Positions 24,396 through 35,515 of a stretch of 64,000 bases of DNA are shown in pieces (within the stretch, counting starts at the first letter, position 1; every line of letters starts with the position of its first letter). This DNA comes from Branchiostoma floridae (taxonomy: Eukaryota > Chordata > Leptocardii > Amphioxiformes > Branchiostomatidae): the NCBI RefSeq assembly GCF_000003815.2, contig NC_049996.1, positions 3,731,408-3,795,407 of the forward strand. The letters are read 5' to 3'. Below the pieces are notes generated by a model. The model saw only the letters and a program-made list of their open reading frames with translations. It had not been told where the DNA came from and did no database searches. A program made the translations under genes and the position numbers.

Positions 24396-24880
24396 CTGCA
24401 AGAAAAATGGATTATATATTTCATTTTATACATGGGAAGTTTTCCGTATAATCATTACATGGGCGTTGTTTAGTTTGAGTTGAAAGTTTTATCGTGCGCA
24501 AATATACAACAGAGACGGGAGTGAGTGGCTGATACTATAGATGCCACTATATATTCCCCATACTTCAGGCATGGGGGTAGGACTAGCTAAGGGTAAGGGT
24601 AAATGTACTAAAACATTGGAAAGTATAAAAATGTTGAGTAACAATGAAGATTGTATATGGAGATGGCATTTGCATGATGAATAAAAATGCTGCATGCAAT
24701 GTTATTTGAACTTTCTGTCACAAGTTTCGAAAATTGTTACTTTGCTGTTACTTAATTTAATTCAAATATTTTTTTTCTAAAAAGCGACATCCATTGTATT
24801 GGAAGTGTCTTGTCTTTAATATTGACATAGTCACCAGAGAGAAATGTTGGTGCGAAAAGCCCTACACTTAAATGACGTAC
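24396..24880 (-). other. Intron between NTase-TPR exons 2 and 3
   Basis: 485 bases from donor GTACGT (GT at 24880-24879) to an acceptor TTTTTCTTGCAG. Nothing else is recognised. Confidence 0.65.
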
Positions 24881-25019
24881 TATGACTATGAATCAGTTTC
24901 AGGACAGATGCAAAGTTCTGTTCTGCCACGTCTAGCTTCTCATCAGTCACTGCGTGGTCTCCTGTAGTGAGGTGCTCCTCGTAAGACCTGCAGTGGACAG
25001 GGGTTTCCGACGTTTTAGT
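24881..25019 (-). pseudogene. NTase-TPR exon 2
   Basis: 139 nt exon after the acceptor TTTTTTAG (25020-25021). It encodes TKTSETPVHCRSYEEHLTTG and then an Ala/Leu-rich helical segment (LDVAEQNFASVLKLI) that would pair with the LGDVY helix opening exon 3. Phase is 0 in, 1 out with donor GTACGT; the split codon with exon 3 is AGT (Ser). No lesion is seen in this exon. Confidence 0.65.
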
Positions 25020-26267
25020 CTAAAAAATATTATGCTTATACTGTTATGCTAGACGATGGTACTGCTTGCTAAGATAGACGATAAAATTTAGTATCATAAG
25101 TAACAGTACATCTCAGCAACTACAGTCTAAATTCATTTCTAAAGGGATGGAAGCGCCAAGCTGCGAAGGCGATGGAGGTGAGGGAGGGGGGGGGGGGGGG
25201 GATGGGGGGGGGGGGGCCACAAAAACCCTAGTGACTTCCCCTCTTACAAATCCGCTCTTACAAATTCACTCATACAATATTGGTTGTCTTACTACAGATT
25301 AGCCGTATCAGAAACTCTTTATAACAAAGGCACACACAGACCATGCAGCGAGCAAAGCCCATGACGGGAGCACAAAACAGCCCATGCTGCAAACACGGGC
25401 AGCTATTGTACCTTTGGTCCATCGTACATTGGTTCGTGCACGTTTTATTTATCAACCACATAGATTGCGTCGACATTATCTGTTAACTTTTAACATTAAC
25501 CAAACATTAAACACGCGTGAAACTGTGCTTACATAGACTGATGACCCTTGACCTCTCTGACGTCAGAGGAGTGTGACGTCACCGTAGGGTCCCGTGACAG
25601 GCGCATGGGACTTTGTTGTTGTTGTTGTACTCTGCACTTTGGAATCTTCAATAGTAGCACACAAATGGCAAAGTGGGTTATTCTTGCATAAAAAAACCTT
25701 TGTCAGTATGGTATGACAAGAAAGAAAATAAAGCCTTCAACACATACATGTAAGACGTGAAAGGATTTGTTTATCATAGTTGAAATATGGGATTCAGAAT
25801 AACATGATATGATTACTAGTAACAGATTGCCAAAACTCATTACATGGCTTGAGGCAACACTATATCTAGTCCACATTTATCCACGGGGTAACCTTTATCC
25901 GTTGTTTTACAAAACAGGGTATAGGGAGTATTAAGTCAACGGGTAACGGTTTCAAACTGTAATATTTTGAAAATGTAACAATCTAAAACCACCATCTGTT
26001 GATTTGATATCCTTATAGATAAATACCCTTTTTAATACAATGGATATAGCGCAATCACTAGATACAGGGAAACTAGCGTTAACGTTGCCAGATGTGCGAC
26101 TATATGAAATGTCATTCAAAATAAAATATGGAAAATACTTAGTGCCTATTAATATTACTTTGAAGTTTATACAAGATGTCGAAAGATTTAAAAGATGTAA
26201 TTCACTTTGATTTGAGCAGCTGAGTCCTCAATAGTTTTATTTCAACATTAAGTTTGTGAATACTTAC
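25020..26267 (-). other. Intron between NTase-TPR exons 1 and 2
   Basis: 1.25 kb without a recognisable exon. It contains a G-rich run (25181-25216, more than 30 G in two blocks) that is likely to form quadruplex structure and to be prone to assembly error. Confidence 0.6.
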
Positions 26268-26971
26268 TTTCTTTCCTGTCGTTTTCTTCTGTCTGATTCT
26301 TGCCGTGTACAGTAGGCGGTGAATGAGAGTCACTCTGCCCTGTACTCCCTCACTCCGCGACAGTGCAGTGTTGTACAGAGCCGTGGCCTTGGTCAAACAT
26401 GTCGTGTCTCTAGTTTCTGTTCCTCTTTTCAGGTACACGTCGCCGAGACTCTTGATCGCCTCTATCTCTAACACATTGTCACCGTTTACGATCCCTTCTA
26501 CCACTATCCTGGTATATTCAATCAGCAGAGCTAAAGAGTATGTGCTGTCCCTAACAGCCATTTGTCGGTCTAGTTGTAGGAATTTATCTACTACTTCAGC
26601 CGGCGAAGACGTTTTCCTCTTGTTAGTTCGTGGCTAGTGGCTAGTCAAAAAATTTGCTTGCTTCCCTAACCTTAGTTTCTCGGCATAGTGGTAACGATAT
26701 TTAAGACTTTCTCCAACATCTACGTCCTCACACCGGAGCTGTGCAGTCCTGTACAACACCATGGCTCTAGCAAATTTCTCTGGGTTCTTCTCGAGTCTTC
26801 CCTTCTCTAAATTCACGTCTCCCAGACCTTTTAGCACACCACTTCCACACACCTGTCCATGTTCGACATGGCGTCCTGCAGGGCACGGAGGTAGTCTGTC
26901 TCCGTACGTGCTAGTCCGAATCTCTTACTCTTGGCGTCCACTACGCGGAGTTTCTCACAGACCCTCAACAT
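26268..26971 (-). pseudogene. NTase-TPR exon 1 with frameshift and stop
   Basis: ATG at 26969-26971 (AAAATG context) starts MLRVCEKLRVVDAKSKRFGL. At about 26834-26858 the frame shifts: the first frame meets TAA at 26831-26833, while the continuation (VLKGLGDVNLEKGRLEKNPE) is in another frame. It reaches TAG at 26634-26636, after which the same frame continues as KTSSPAEVVDKFLQLDRQ to the donor AAA|GTAAGT (GT at 26267-26266). Two LGDV...A-x-x-L-Y TPR-like repeats are visible. A 52-base pseudo-intron could skip the TAG but has a poor acceptor. Two defects in one exon argue for decay. Confidence 0.65.
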
Positions 26972-28003
26972 TTTTAGTCTTGGATGATGTTACTGTACGA
27001 ATCTTAGATCACTTCGTTACATTATTTTGATACCAATAGACTTCACTCAGACCACATTGCCTTCGGTTATAAACCATAGCATAGCAAGCAACATGGCGGA
27101 CGGTAAACTTTGCAGCAAACAGGTTAAGACTGGTACAAAACAGTACAGACTTTGACCCTTAATCACAAGGTTTGTGTTTGTTCCATTTGAGGGCCCTGAT
27201 GGGTATATACCAGCGCAATTGAGCATAGTGGGCTAGCTATGGACTATGATTTGTAACCCCTACGCGGACCCATATTCTGTGTTTTAATGAATGGGGGGAG
27301 GGGGTTAATTGTTTTGTAACAATATTTAGGACAAATAAAACTCACTTCTACCTAACAATTTATATGGTCGTGACGTAATGCGTTTTGGTTAAATTACGGT
27401 AGGTGGCGCTCATGGGCGGTGCAGTTATTTGGCTTCCTAATTATCTCCGAGCAGATGTCGGGGTGAAAAATGCTTTTCGTTTTCTTCTACCATCATCTTC
27501 TACCATCTTCTTTTCTGACAGTTACTTATCATAATTTTCTTTTCACAAAACAATAACAAAAGTATTTTGAAGCAAACACGTGGTGATTTTACTAACTGAA
27601 CGACCCATAAGTCTTGCAATAAACCATTTGTGATTCTAGATATGACCTTGAATTTTCCCTCCCATCCTGGACTGCCCAACCAAAATATAGCGTTACCATT
27701 TCTTATTTTACTTTTATTCTGTCTTTTCGTCAGTTTCGACTTTTATTTTCCAACGGTGATGTTCATATAGTGAAAGCTCATCATATCTGTCCTGTACCTT
27801 GTCTTGTTTTTCTTGCAACTGCTTTTATATGAGGTTTTCGTCTCAAAGAAAAAAGGGACCACGCACGAGCGCCTCCTAGCGGAATGATTTCAATATGCAT
27901 CATTATGTGTCCATGCAGTTACAATAGTAGCATCACAGATATCTCTCAACATTCTCGTGCATTCTAATACAGTGACTGACAAATATACTGATAGGTTCGG
28001 GAA
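26972..28003. other. Intergenic stretch between the filament gene and the NTase-TPR gene
   Basis: It must contain the promoter of the NTase-TPR gene, but I see no TATA box. A YY1-like AACATGGCGGAC lies at about 27090. Nothing else is recognised. Confidence 0.4.
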
Positions 28004-28009
28004 AACAAC

Positions 28010-28015
28010 TTTATT
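28010..28015 (-). terminator. PolyA signal AATAAA of the intermediate filament gene
   Basis: TTTATT on the plus strand gives AATAAA on the minus strand, 189 bases downstream of the TAG at 28204-28206. It is the first canonical signal after the stop. Confidence 0.7.
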
Positions 28016-28203
28016 GAGATGTTTCGAAAGTTATTTACTGCAATACATTATAGCATATTGTACTAAATCAAAAGAGTTTGCTTTAGTACATGTATGTTAC
28101 AGATATAGCAGGTGGTGAATTCATTTTTCCCGCGTTTTATGTTAATCATCGTCGGGTAGCTTAGTCGTCGTGTGTGACGTCACACCCTTGACGTCACCGT
28201 CGC

Positions 28204-28306
28204 CTAGTAACGGGTTGTTTTGGTGACGGTCTTGGTGGTGTAGGAGGAGCCACCGCCAGTCGAGTAGGAGGCGCTGCTGCTGCTCTCAACACCCACGTCA
28301 GTCAGT
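28204..28306 (-). CDS. Intermediate filament exon 7 (tail)
   Basis: Acceptor TGTTTCAG at 28307-28308; the first base completes an Arg codon. It encodes a Ser-rich, then Tyr/Gly/Thr-rich tail ending KTVTKTTRY and TAG. Confidence 0.9.
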
Positions 28307-31300
28307 CTGAAACAGAGTACATCATTGGTCAGAAGTGTAGTAACTTTGTGGGTACTTTGTGGGTACTTACATGATGATTGGAACTAAAATTTTGGCTCTG
28401 ACTATTTTTGTACATGTAGTTATTAGATAGATAAAAGTGCATAGCACTTGTCATGTAGAATGTCCATTTGTCTACAGCTTGTCGCATAGAATGAAGGCCA
28501 TTTTATAACCTAAAACCTGCCACACATAATGCTTTTTATAGCCTAAAACTTGCTACACGAAATGTCATTTCGTAGCCTAGTACTTGCCATATAAAATGTC
28601 ATTTTGTAGTCTACAGCTTACCACACAGACCATCCTTTTTATAGACTAAATCTTGCTACACAGTACGTCATTTTGTACACTACAACTTGTCACTCAAAGT
28701 ACCATTTTACGGGCTAAAACTTCTACACAAAATGTCATTTGCAGCCTAATGCTTGTCATACAGATTGCCCTTTTAAAGGGACATTGAATGCCCTTTTATA
28801 GTCTAAAACGTACGATATAGAGTATCATTTTATGGCCTAAAAACTGCCGCAAAGAAATTTCTTATGCAGACCAAAACTCACAGAATGTCCTTTTATTGCC
28901 TGAGTACTTGCAACAAGAGATATCATTTTGTAACCCAGAACTTGCCACACAGAATGTATATTAGTTTCCTAAGCCTTGCGACTAAGAATGCTCTTTCGCT
29001 GCCTAAAACTGACAATAGACCAGTTTCCTGGTGTGGCAGCCATTTTGAATTTTCAGAAGTCATCTTGGATCATTGCACCAAAACGAGGCTAGCATAAACT
29101 GTACAAAATGTCCCTTTGTAGCTAGCAATAGTAGATTTCTTCATACGTTCTTAGATCCTGAAGTGAAAGATTTACCGGGTCTCCTCGCCCGACAGTAGGG
29201 TGTTGTACTGTGCGATCTCCGTCTCCAAAGCCAGCTTCAGCTTGATGAGGTCCTCATACTGTTTCAGCATACTGGACATCTCGCTCTTCAGACGGCCTAG
29301 CTCCATCTTAATGCTGTTGATGATCTCCATCTTGGACTCCAGACGGGACGCATTGTCGCGCTCGGCACTGGCGATAGACTCTTGGATCGCGAAGCTCTGA
29401 AGAATAGGAACAGCAGCATCATATTATTGCAATGTTTACGTGTAGGAGCGCATTATCTTAGTGTTGTTGCTGAACAATATATATGTGTACGACAATACTT
29501 TACGTTTGGGAGTGCATTGTGAACAGCGACACCTAGCTGCAGTGCTCTGCAATGCAAACGGAATTAGAGACCGCCATTGTCGTGGGGAACTTCTTACAAT
29601 TATTGCTTTCGTGAAACTTAGGTATTGTAGTGATTGTAGTTTATTCATAAAGGAGATGTCTGTCCGTAAGGTAACTTGAGAACGCCTGTTTGAAATGTTT
29701 TGATTTTGTATTTGAGTAGGCTTTTGTAAGACTTTTTTTCTATCTTTAGAATAGTTTGGAATACGGTAGGTCTCCGAACACTCTAGCAACATTTGGATAA
29801 TGAATGAATGAACGAATGAATGAATGAATAAACGAACGAACGGACGAGCGGACGAACGAACGAATGAATGAATGAATGATTGAATGAGTCAAAGCAGTCA
29901 AAACGGGAAAAGAACATAAATGCCATTTAACGGCATTTTCGTCAATAATTAATGATTGTTTAGATGCCTACCTGGGCCTTGAGCGACTCCAGCTCGGCGG
30001 TGAGAGCCGTGACGGTTCGGCGAGTCTCGGTAATCTCCGTCTTCACCAAGGTCAGCGCTTCGCTACTCTGCTCCTGTTGCACCTTCACTTCAGCAACCTG
30101 TCGACAGGGGGCGCAACAGACACGTTACATCAATATCACAATGTGTGGCATACTGATTTGGCAGTTACAATACAGAGACAGATCGATAAGAAAGCCATGG
30201 ACTTGTTTGCGTGTTGTATTCCCGGAAAACGTTAGTCTATAAGCGTGTTGTATTCCCGGAAAAGGTTGGTCTAGAAACGTTCTTTACTGACCTTGCCCTT
30301 GAATGAAGCTTCCACCTCAGCGCGGTTCTTGGCCGCTATCTCATCGTACTGCTCACGGATTGCCTTCAGTGCGGCGTTCAAGTCAACGGCCTGGAAACTG
30401 CGATTAGAAAAGGAAATTTGTGTTAATCAATGTATACACTATACCACATCATCATCATCATTAAGTATCCTCTATGAGGTGCAGCAAGTAAAGTCTGACT
30501 TCCAGAACAGTCTGTCTTTCATCGCTGTGAGAAGTCCCGGGCCCTCTAGACCAGTTTCTGACTCAATAAGTTTCTTCAGTGTTAAATTTGGGCGACCAAC
30601 ACGTTTCTTACAGAAAACAGGTGTCCAAGAGTTTTCCGGACTATAACACAACGTCAAGCTAAATAACTTGCCAATTCTACTTGTGATTAGTGGCTTTGGA
30701 TCAGTCGGATCCAAAATGGCCGACCCGCAACGTTACAAGTCAATATGGCGGGGGCCATTGACTCAAAGTTAAAACAAGATTGGATTTTCAAATTGGGTGC
30801 ATATTCATAGTCTGCATAGACTCTAGATTCCGACTTAAGTCTGTATAGACTGACTGACAGTATTTACAAGTAGTAGTACTGGTGTTTGTTAACTGGCTTC
30901 TATCCCTCTGCTGCCAGGGAATAATCAAGCACATTCTAAGCGTTGTATTCACATGAGTCCCTAGAACCAGACTAAACTCTCTAGTCCCTAGTCCGCATGC
31001 GTGGACTATACCATTAGCGGGGGAGGGGGGAGCTAACCTATTCTTAGTAATCTAACAGTACTTACTCGGACTTGATCTCAATGCTGCCCGAGGCGGCGAT
31101 GCGTCCCTTCAGGTCAGTGACCTCCTGCGCGTGCAGCTGCTTGAGGAACTCCAGCTCGCCCTTCGCGCCCTCGATTTGACCTTCGAGGTCAACCTTCTCC
31201 ATGGTCAGCTCCTCGGATTCCTGGGAATGAGAACACTTTTCGGTTAATACTTGGGAACGAGACCATCACTTTTAGTAACTAGGTAGGGCACAGTCTTCCC

Positions 31301-34300
31301 CTTTGATTTCTGGAGAAGACTACTTTTTGATAAATTGCAAAGGGACCGTTTCTTTCTGGGAACGAGATCATTTCTTTGAATACCTGGGAACGAGACCATG
31401 TTTTTTTAATAACTGGGGACGAGAACGCTTTTTCAATAAGCGGGAACGAGACTTTCTTTCACTAGAGACTATTTCTTTCAGTAATTTAAATCAGGTTCAT
31501 AAAATAACGATACAATTGAAACTTCTCTTCAACTAAATGGTTTTGAAAGAAGGTTTAACAATTTAGATCTGTCTTACCCTCCTCAGCATGTTCATCTCGT
31601 CGTCCAAGATGGCGCGCTGCTCCATAACACCGCTAATCCTGAGGAAAAGATGAGAAAATTCTATGGTAAGATTAAGTCCTAGCAGGTATCAAAGTAGTCT
31701 TATACTTGGCGCTGTTGACTTAGAACCTTAAGGTTCTGTATTTACCCTAGCTAGTAGTTCGGCCCCAAAATAACATATTTCTTCACTGACGTTAAGCTTT
31801 TGAGAAGAGTCACAGCTCGAGCACGTTAAAGCTCTCACCATCAAAGCCCTCAAAAAGAGTAAGAGCGAACTCGGTGTGAGCGGACCAAAGCGTTCAGTCT
31901 TTCACAACTTGTACTGGCTGTACAAAACTTGTGCTATACTTAGAGTGATGGTTCACGGGGAGCAAACAACAAGACAGACTTCACCTTTTGTTGCAAAGCC
32001 AATTTTCACTTCTAATTTTCAACCACAATCCGCTTGTTTTATTGAAAGACTCAATTGAGACATGTGGGCTTTAGGGGCAGTGCTTCTTTTTTTAGCTGAC
32101 TCTTTCTTGTTGCTAACCTATGTGCCTTTATTTTGGCACCATATCAAACGACATGTGAAAGTTTACAGTCAACAGTTACCAACGTGTGACCAAAAACATG
32201 GGGTCAGTACACAATTGCTGAGGGGAGGGGGGCAAATAGAACACCAAGCCTAGATTTAATAGCTCATTTTCTAATAATACCGAAACGCCCCCAAACAAAT
32301 TCTCCTAACTCAATAAATTTTAAAAGTGGTCTCGAAACGTCCTTATTATAGATATTTAAGGAATTCTAAATATGACTTTCAATTGAAAAAAAAAACAGCT
32401 TGATATAATAATTTCTGATATGATCAGAAAAAATGCTTATTCTTTTTAGTAAGAAAGGTTTAGTCCGTACAACTGAGCAGATAATTTGAGTTATGCGGCG
32501 GGATAGGAGTGAATATATAGGGAATTCTAACTTTGGTAGCCATTTTTACTTGATTCGATTCTGATAGAATTTTCAGAAACAGTGAGGATGCCCTTTTCTC
32601 TGTGTTTACTGTCAATTCAACAGACACTCTGAGTAATGTAGTTGGAATGGAATTTGTCTAGGAATGAACAGAAGACCAAAACCGCTCCCCTCTAGAGTCA
32701 TTTAAAACATGTGCAGAGAACCGGTGTGACCGGATTTTTCTAAGCTTATCCACAAACAATGGTAGCCACAACCAGGGCTTCTGTCGGATTTAAATGCAAT
32801 TTTCTGTGTCTGTTCTTTTTTCTCTGAAGAGAAATAGACTGACTAACGATTTCTTTTCATCATAAAGGATTCTCACAAGGGGTTATGCTTAGATAATAAG
32901 CACGTTATACAGTTGGTGTTGGATTTCTTACAAATTAGTGGACAGAAATTCGAAATATTTTTAGGGGAGTGACTTAGTCTCAATTCTTTTTAAAGTGTAC
33001 ATTGTGTGTTTTAGATTTACGTGTAAGTTTTTAATGTTTTAAACAAGCCATAAGATCTATAAAGCTAGAACTAAGCACGTGTGATTTGATATATACCCAG
33101 TTTTATGGTTGGATGATAACGAATTATCTTAGTCATTATTTTACGTAGAGAGAAATTAAAATTTTCTGAATGAGTGTTAAAATATACTTTTTGACGTTAT
33201 AATGTAACTTTGAAGATATTCCAGTGATATTTTTCATAAGTTAATCTTTTTGTGCTTTGAAATATGAACATGTGTTCGGTGGGCGTGGTCGTTTCGTTAG
33301 CTTTAAAAGATTGTTAAAATTCTCAATATCCAGCCATCAGATTTTAAATAAAACATAAAAAAGATATTGATCATAAAGATCTTCACAACAACGGAAAGTT
33401 TTGCACGATTTTAAAAGCCAACCGACAAATATTGACCAAACTTTCTACCAGATGTGTTGAGATGGACACGCCTCTATTTTTACAATTTCCTGACGACTCC
33501 TAAACGCGCATGCGCGGGTAGTCTATAATCCTTCTTGGAAATCAGACCCCCACCGTTGCTATAGCTACCAAAAATGCGATTACCACCCAACCTTTCATGT
33601 GACTTAAAGATGTTATCTTTCTATTTGGTTTACCCACAAGCGAACCATTGGGGTGGAACCATTCTCTTGAAAGTGCATAATCACTTCGTAGTTAGTAGTC
33701 TGCTCACGTCCTATTGTTTCCTTGTGATAATTAAAGGTGGGTGGTGGAATTTTCAGTGCCGTTGGGTGTACCGCCGAGAATCCTTCATTATAAACTGTAA
33801 TTATCGCTGACAGTAAATGACTACCTATTTGACAAGGGACGCTCTGGAAAATAAATGAGCATAAACTCGCCCCGCCCATCATTTAACACCTGGTTTTCAT
33901 CCCAGGAGTAAAAAGACAACCGTTGTCTGACAAAAGATTTTATCAAGGCAAGATCCATTCTTTGTCTGCAAAAGAATTTTTCGTTCTTTGTAGACAACGT
34001 AGAGAGCTTGTTTTATTAGCCAAGAAGAAAGTGGCTTCGTTGTACAGTTTAAGTTAACGCGTTAAGTTGGCATTTGTCCTGCTTTTGTACGTCTCTTTGG
34101 CTACAGTTCAGTTTTTTGGCTACCCCTTACAACAATTTACTAGTATCAAAATTGAATTTCCTACCATTGGTGCTTTGAACATTTTAGGAGAAAAGTTGAG
34201 ACAAAAAAGGCACCCAAAATCTCTCTTAACATGGTATCGCCCGTGCAACTTTTCAAAAGTGTCATTTGATCGTCATGCACTACTTTGTATGCGTCTCCAC

Positions 34301-35272
34301 GCACGTGCTAATTTAGCAAGCTAGACCTACTTTTAACTGGGGCGCTCTCTAAATCTAATCATTTTAAGCCTTTGTCAAAACCTACCCACCTACCAAAAGA
34401 CCACGGAAATCTATCTAGGTATTTTCCAGTTAAGTTTTTGATCCACAAACATACAAAGAAGCGTTGTACCAAAACATAACCTTCTTGGCGAAGTTAATTC
34501 CACTAGGACAGCGCTCTCGCTGCGCTCTCTCTGCGATACATATCGTATAGAAAATTTACACTGTGTGTATTTTGTTGTCTTCCCAGTCACACTTTTACAT
34601 TTTGTATGATCTACCCAGTGTGAAAGCGAAGGTTACACATACCCTATTTAGGTCGCAGTGAGAGCGCAGTGAGAGCGCAGCGCGATCGCTGTCTAGTGGA
34701 CAGAGGGCCTGAATGACTTACTTGTCTTGCCACTGGTTGACTTCCAACAGGACGCTGTCTCGCTCGATCTCTACGCGAGCCCTCTCCAAGTTGGCGGCGA
34801 GGAGTGCCTCACGAGCCGCTGCCAACTCCGCCGCCCAGTCGATGCCATCATCAGAGACCACCTGCACGCTCGAAGCCTCGTTGATCTGGATTTGCAGGTT
34901 GCGGTTGGCTTCTTCTAGTGCGCGGACTTTTGTGATGTAGCTGCCGAGGCGATTGTTGAGGGATTGCATCTCAATTTTTTCGTTGGCCTCGAAACTAACA
35001 CCGCTACCGCCACCACCGCCTCCAGCACCGTACTGGACGTAGGAACGGCTACGGCTCACCGGCACGAGAGCGCCGGAGGATGCGTTGAGGCTGCCCGCGG
35101 AGTACGCACGGGCCCCGCCACCGCCACCGGTGCTCCACGAGGTACGGTACGCACCGCCATCGCTGAAGGATGAAACTTGCTGGAAGCCCCCAACGCTGCC
35201 GAGCTTGAGGCTGCTACCAACGCCGCCTGCACCGCCGCCGCTGCCGCTAGAGTAGCTGTACGAGTAGCTCAT
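28204..35272 (-). CDS. Keratin-like cytoplasmic intermediate filament protein, 7 exons, 440 aa
   Basis: Gene-level entry. Exons are 34722-35272, 31578-31638, 31066-31220, 30292-30397, 29972-30097, 29176-29396 and 28204-28306; all junction phases agree and total 1,323 nt including TAG. The head is Ser/Gly-rich with poly-Gly blocks, as in keratins. The helix initiation motif is LNNRLGSYITKVRALEEAN, whose KVRALEEAN resembles type I keratins. Coil 1B and coil 2 follow, and the rod ends with the termination motif LALETEIAQYNTLLSGEE. The short tail is Ser/Thr/Gly-rich. Coil 1B has no room for the 42-residue lamin-like insert, which fits chordate filaments. It would assemble as an obligate heteropolymer in epithelia if truly keratin-like. 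The paralogue within the lancelet keratin set is not determined. Confidence 0.93.
28307..29175 (-). other. Filament intron 6, filled by a degenerate 45 bp tandem repeat
   Basis: From about 28430 to 29020 a motif close to CTTGCCACACAGAATGTCAT, then TTTGTAGCCTAAAA, recurs about every 43-46 bases, some 13 times and strongly diverged. A fragment of the dispersed GGCGGCCATTTT family follows at 29032-29095. Confidence 0.75.
28430..29020. repeat. Degenerate minisatellite, about 45 bp unit
   Basis: Roughly 13 units with the shared cores ATGTCATTTTGTAG and CCTAAAACTTGC. The identity is low but the spacing is regular. Confidence 0.75.
29176..29396 (-). CDS. Intermediate filament exon 6 (coil 2 end)
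   Basis: Acceptor TATTCTTCAG; 221 nt; donor CCCG|GTAAAT. It carries the helix termination motif EIAQYNTLLSGEETR and the distal coil 2 heptads. Confidence 0.93.
29397..29971 (-). other. Filament intron 5 with GAAT/GAAC microsatellite
   Basis: 575 bases. A tetranucleotide tract of GAAT and GAAC/GGAC units spans about 29799-29890. Nothing coding is seen. Confidence 0.8.
29799..29890. repeat. GAAT/GAAC microsatellite
   Basis: Interspersed GAAT, GAAC and GGAC tetranucleotides over about 90 bases. Confidence 0.9.
29972..30097 (-). CDS. Intermediate filament exon 5
   Basis: 126 nt, phase 0 to 0. It encodes VAEVKVQQEQSSEALTLVK and on to ELESLKAQ, coil 2 with regular heptads. Donor CAG|GTAGGC. Confidence 0.92.
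30292..30397 (-). CDS. Intermediate filament exon 4
   Basis: The acceptor is TCGCAG at 30398-30399, not the closer CCAG. Only this choice restores the frame from exon 3 (GA + T = Asp) and gives DFQAVDLNAALKAIREQYDE, the conserved start of coil 2. Donor AAG|GTCAGT. Confidence 0.92.
30398..31065 (-). other. Filament intron 3
   Basis: 668 bases. Short antisense frames here have no family signature. Nothing recognised. Confidence 0.7.
31066..31220 (-). CDS. Intermediate filament exon 3 (coil 1B)
   Basis: 155 nt, phase 0 in, phase 2 out (donor GA|GTAAGT). It encodes ESEELTMEKVDLEGQIEGAK and LEFLKQLHAQEV, a typical coil 1B sequence. Confidence 0.93.
31221..31577 (-). other. Filament intron 2 with splice-adjacent tandem repeat
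   Basis: 357 bases. A plus-strand motif CTGGGAACGAGACCAT with T-rich spacers recurs about eight times from the exon 3 acceptor outward (31222-31460). The first unit, TTCCTGGGAATGAGAACACT, overlaps the splice acceptor itself. Confidence 0.7.
31222..31470. repeat. About 30 bp tandem repeat seeded at the exon 3 acceptor
   Basis: Units GGGAATGAGAACACTTTT, GGGAACGAGACCATCACTTT, GGGAACGAGATCATTTCTTT, GGGAACGAGACCATGTTTTT, GGGGACGAGAACGCTTTTTC and GGGAACGAGACTTTCTTTCA follow one another. Confidence 0.75.
31578..31638 (-). CDS. Intermediate filament exon 2
   Basis: 61 nt. The first G completes the AAG codon from exon 1. It encodes ISGVMEQRAILDDEMNMLRR. Acceptor TTTTCCTCAG, donor AGG|GTAAGA. Confidence 0.92.
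31639..34721 (-). other. Filament intron 1 (3.1 kb)
   Basis: No exon is recognised. A foldback element (34500-34699) sits 23 bases from the exon 1 donor, and an NRF1-like GCGCATGCGCG palindrome lies near 33506. Confidence 0.7.
34500..34699. mobile_element. 200 bp foldback (MITE-like) element
   Basis: CCACTAGGACAGCGCTCTCG at the left end (34500) mirrors the right end, which reads GCGATCGCTGTCTAGTGG (34682-34699). The right end also carries two tandem copies of CAGTGAGAGCG. The interior is not coding. Confidence 0.7.
34722..35272 (-). CDS. Intermediate filament exon 1 (head, coil 1A)
   Basis: The start is the ATG at 35270-35272 in the context CATCATGAGC. The upstream in-frame triplet at 35299 is TTG, so it is not used as start. 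The head contains SYSYSYSSGSGGGAGG, two poly-Gly runs and several Ser-Arg sites likely to be phosphorylated. Coil 1A starts at about 34985. Donor GACAA|GTAAGT. Confidence 0.93.
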
Positions 35273-35384
35273 GATGTCGGATTTGGTCGTGCGAAGCAAC
35301 GAAAACTACGAGAATCAACCAAAGGATTGACGTACCGATGTACAAGTCGAGAGATCAGTGGTGAAGCCACGCGACAACCTGTTG

Positions 35385-35391
35385 TATTTAT
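35385..35391 (-). promoter_or_regulatory. TATA box of the intermediate filament gene
   Basis: ATAAATA on the minus strand, about 115 bases upstream of the ATG; transcription would start near 35358. Strong TATA promoters are usual for keratin genes. Confidence 0.7.
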
Positions 35392-35418
35392 GGGCCCCGT
35401 TATTGTCTGTTGCTCCCG

Positions 35419-35515
35419 TCAATTATCCCTTTACTCTCACGTGATTGGTCCAATCTTTATCTAAGCTTCGTCAATTATCACCTCACTCCCATGTGATTGG
35501 TCTAATCTTAAATAT
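35419..35515 (-). promoter_or_regulatory. Tandemly duplicated CCAAT promoter element
   Basis: Two diverged copies 52 bp apart, each with TCAATTATC, a C/T-rich stretch and GTGATTGGT (CCAAT on the minus strand at 35444-35448 and 35496-35500). The proximal copy includes CACGTG. Confidence 0.65.

Larger units (their letters stand above)
17598..26971 (-). pseudogene. NTase-TPR gene, three recognised exons, multiply disrupted
   Basis: Gene-level entry. The order from the 5' end is: exon 1 (26268-26971) with two TPR-like helical repeats; exon 2 (24881-25019); exon 3 (from 24395) with a third TPR-like repeat, a GlnD/DUF294-like nucleotidyltransferase domain and an array of 42-residue kinesin-light-chain-type TPRs that continues to 17598. 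Phases agree: exon 1 ends phase 0, exon 2 starts phase 0 and ends phase 1, exon 3 starts phase 1. Lesions are a frameshift near 26834-26858, TAG at 26634-26636, a frameshift near 22245-22253, TAG at 22167-22169, a 1.7 kb interruption (19894-21576) and a frameshift near 18292-18298. TPR arrays usually mediate protein binding; the enzyme's substrate is unknown. It is either a pseudogene or a functional locus marred by assembly errors; I favour pseudogene because nonsense codons, frameshifts and an insertion all occur. Confidence 0.7.
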
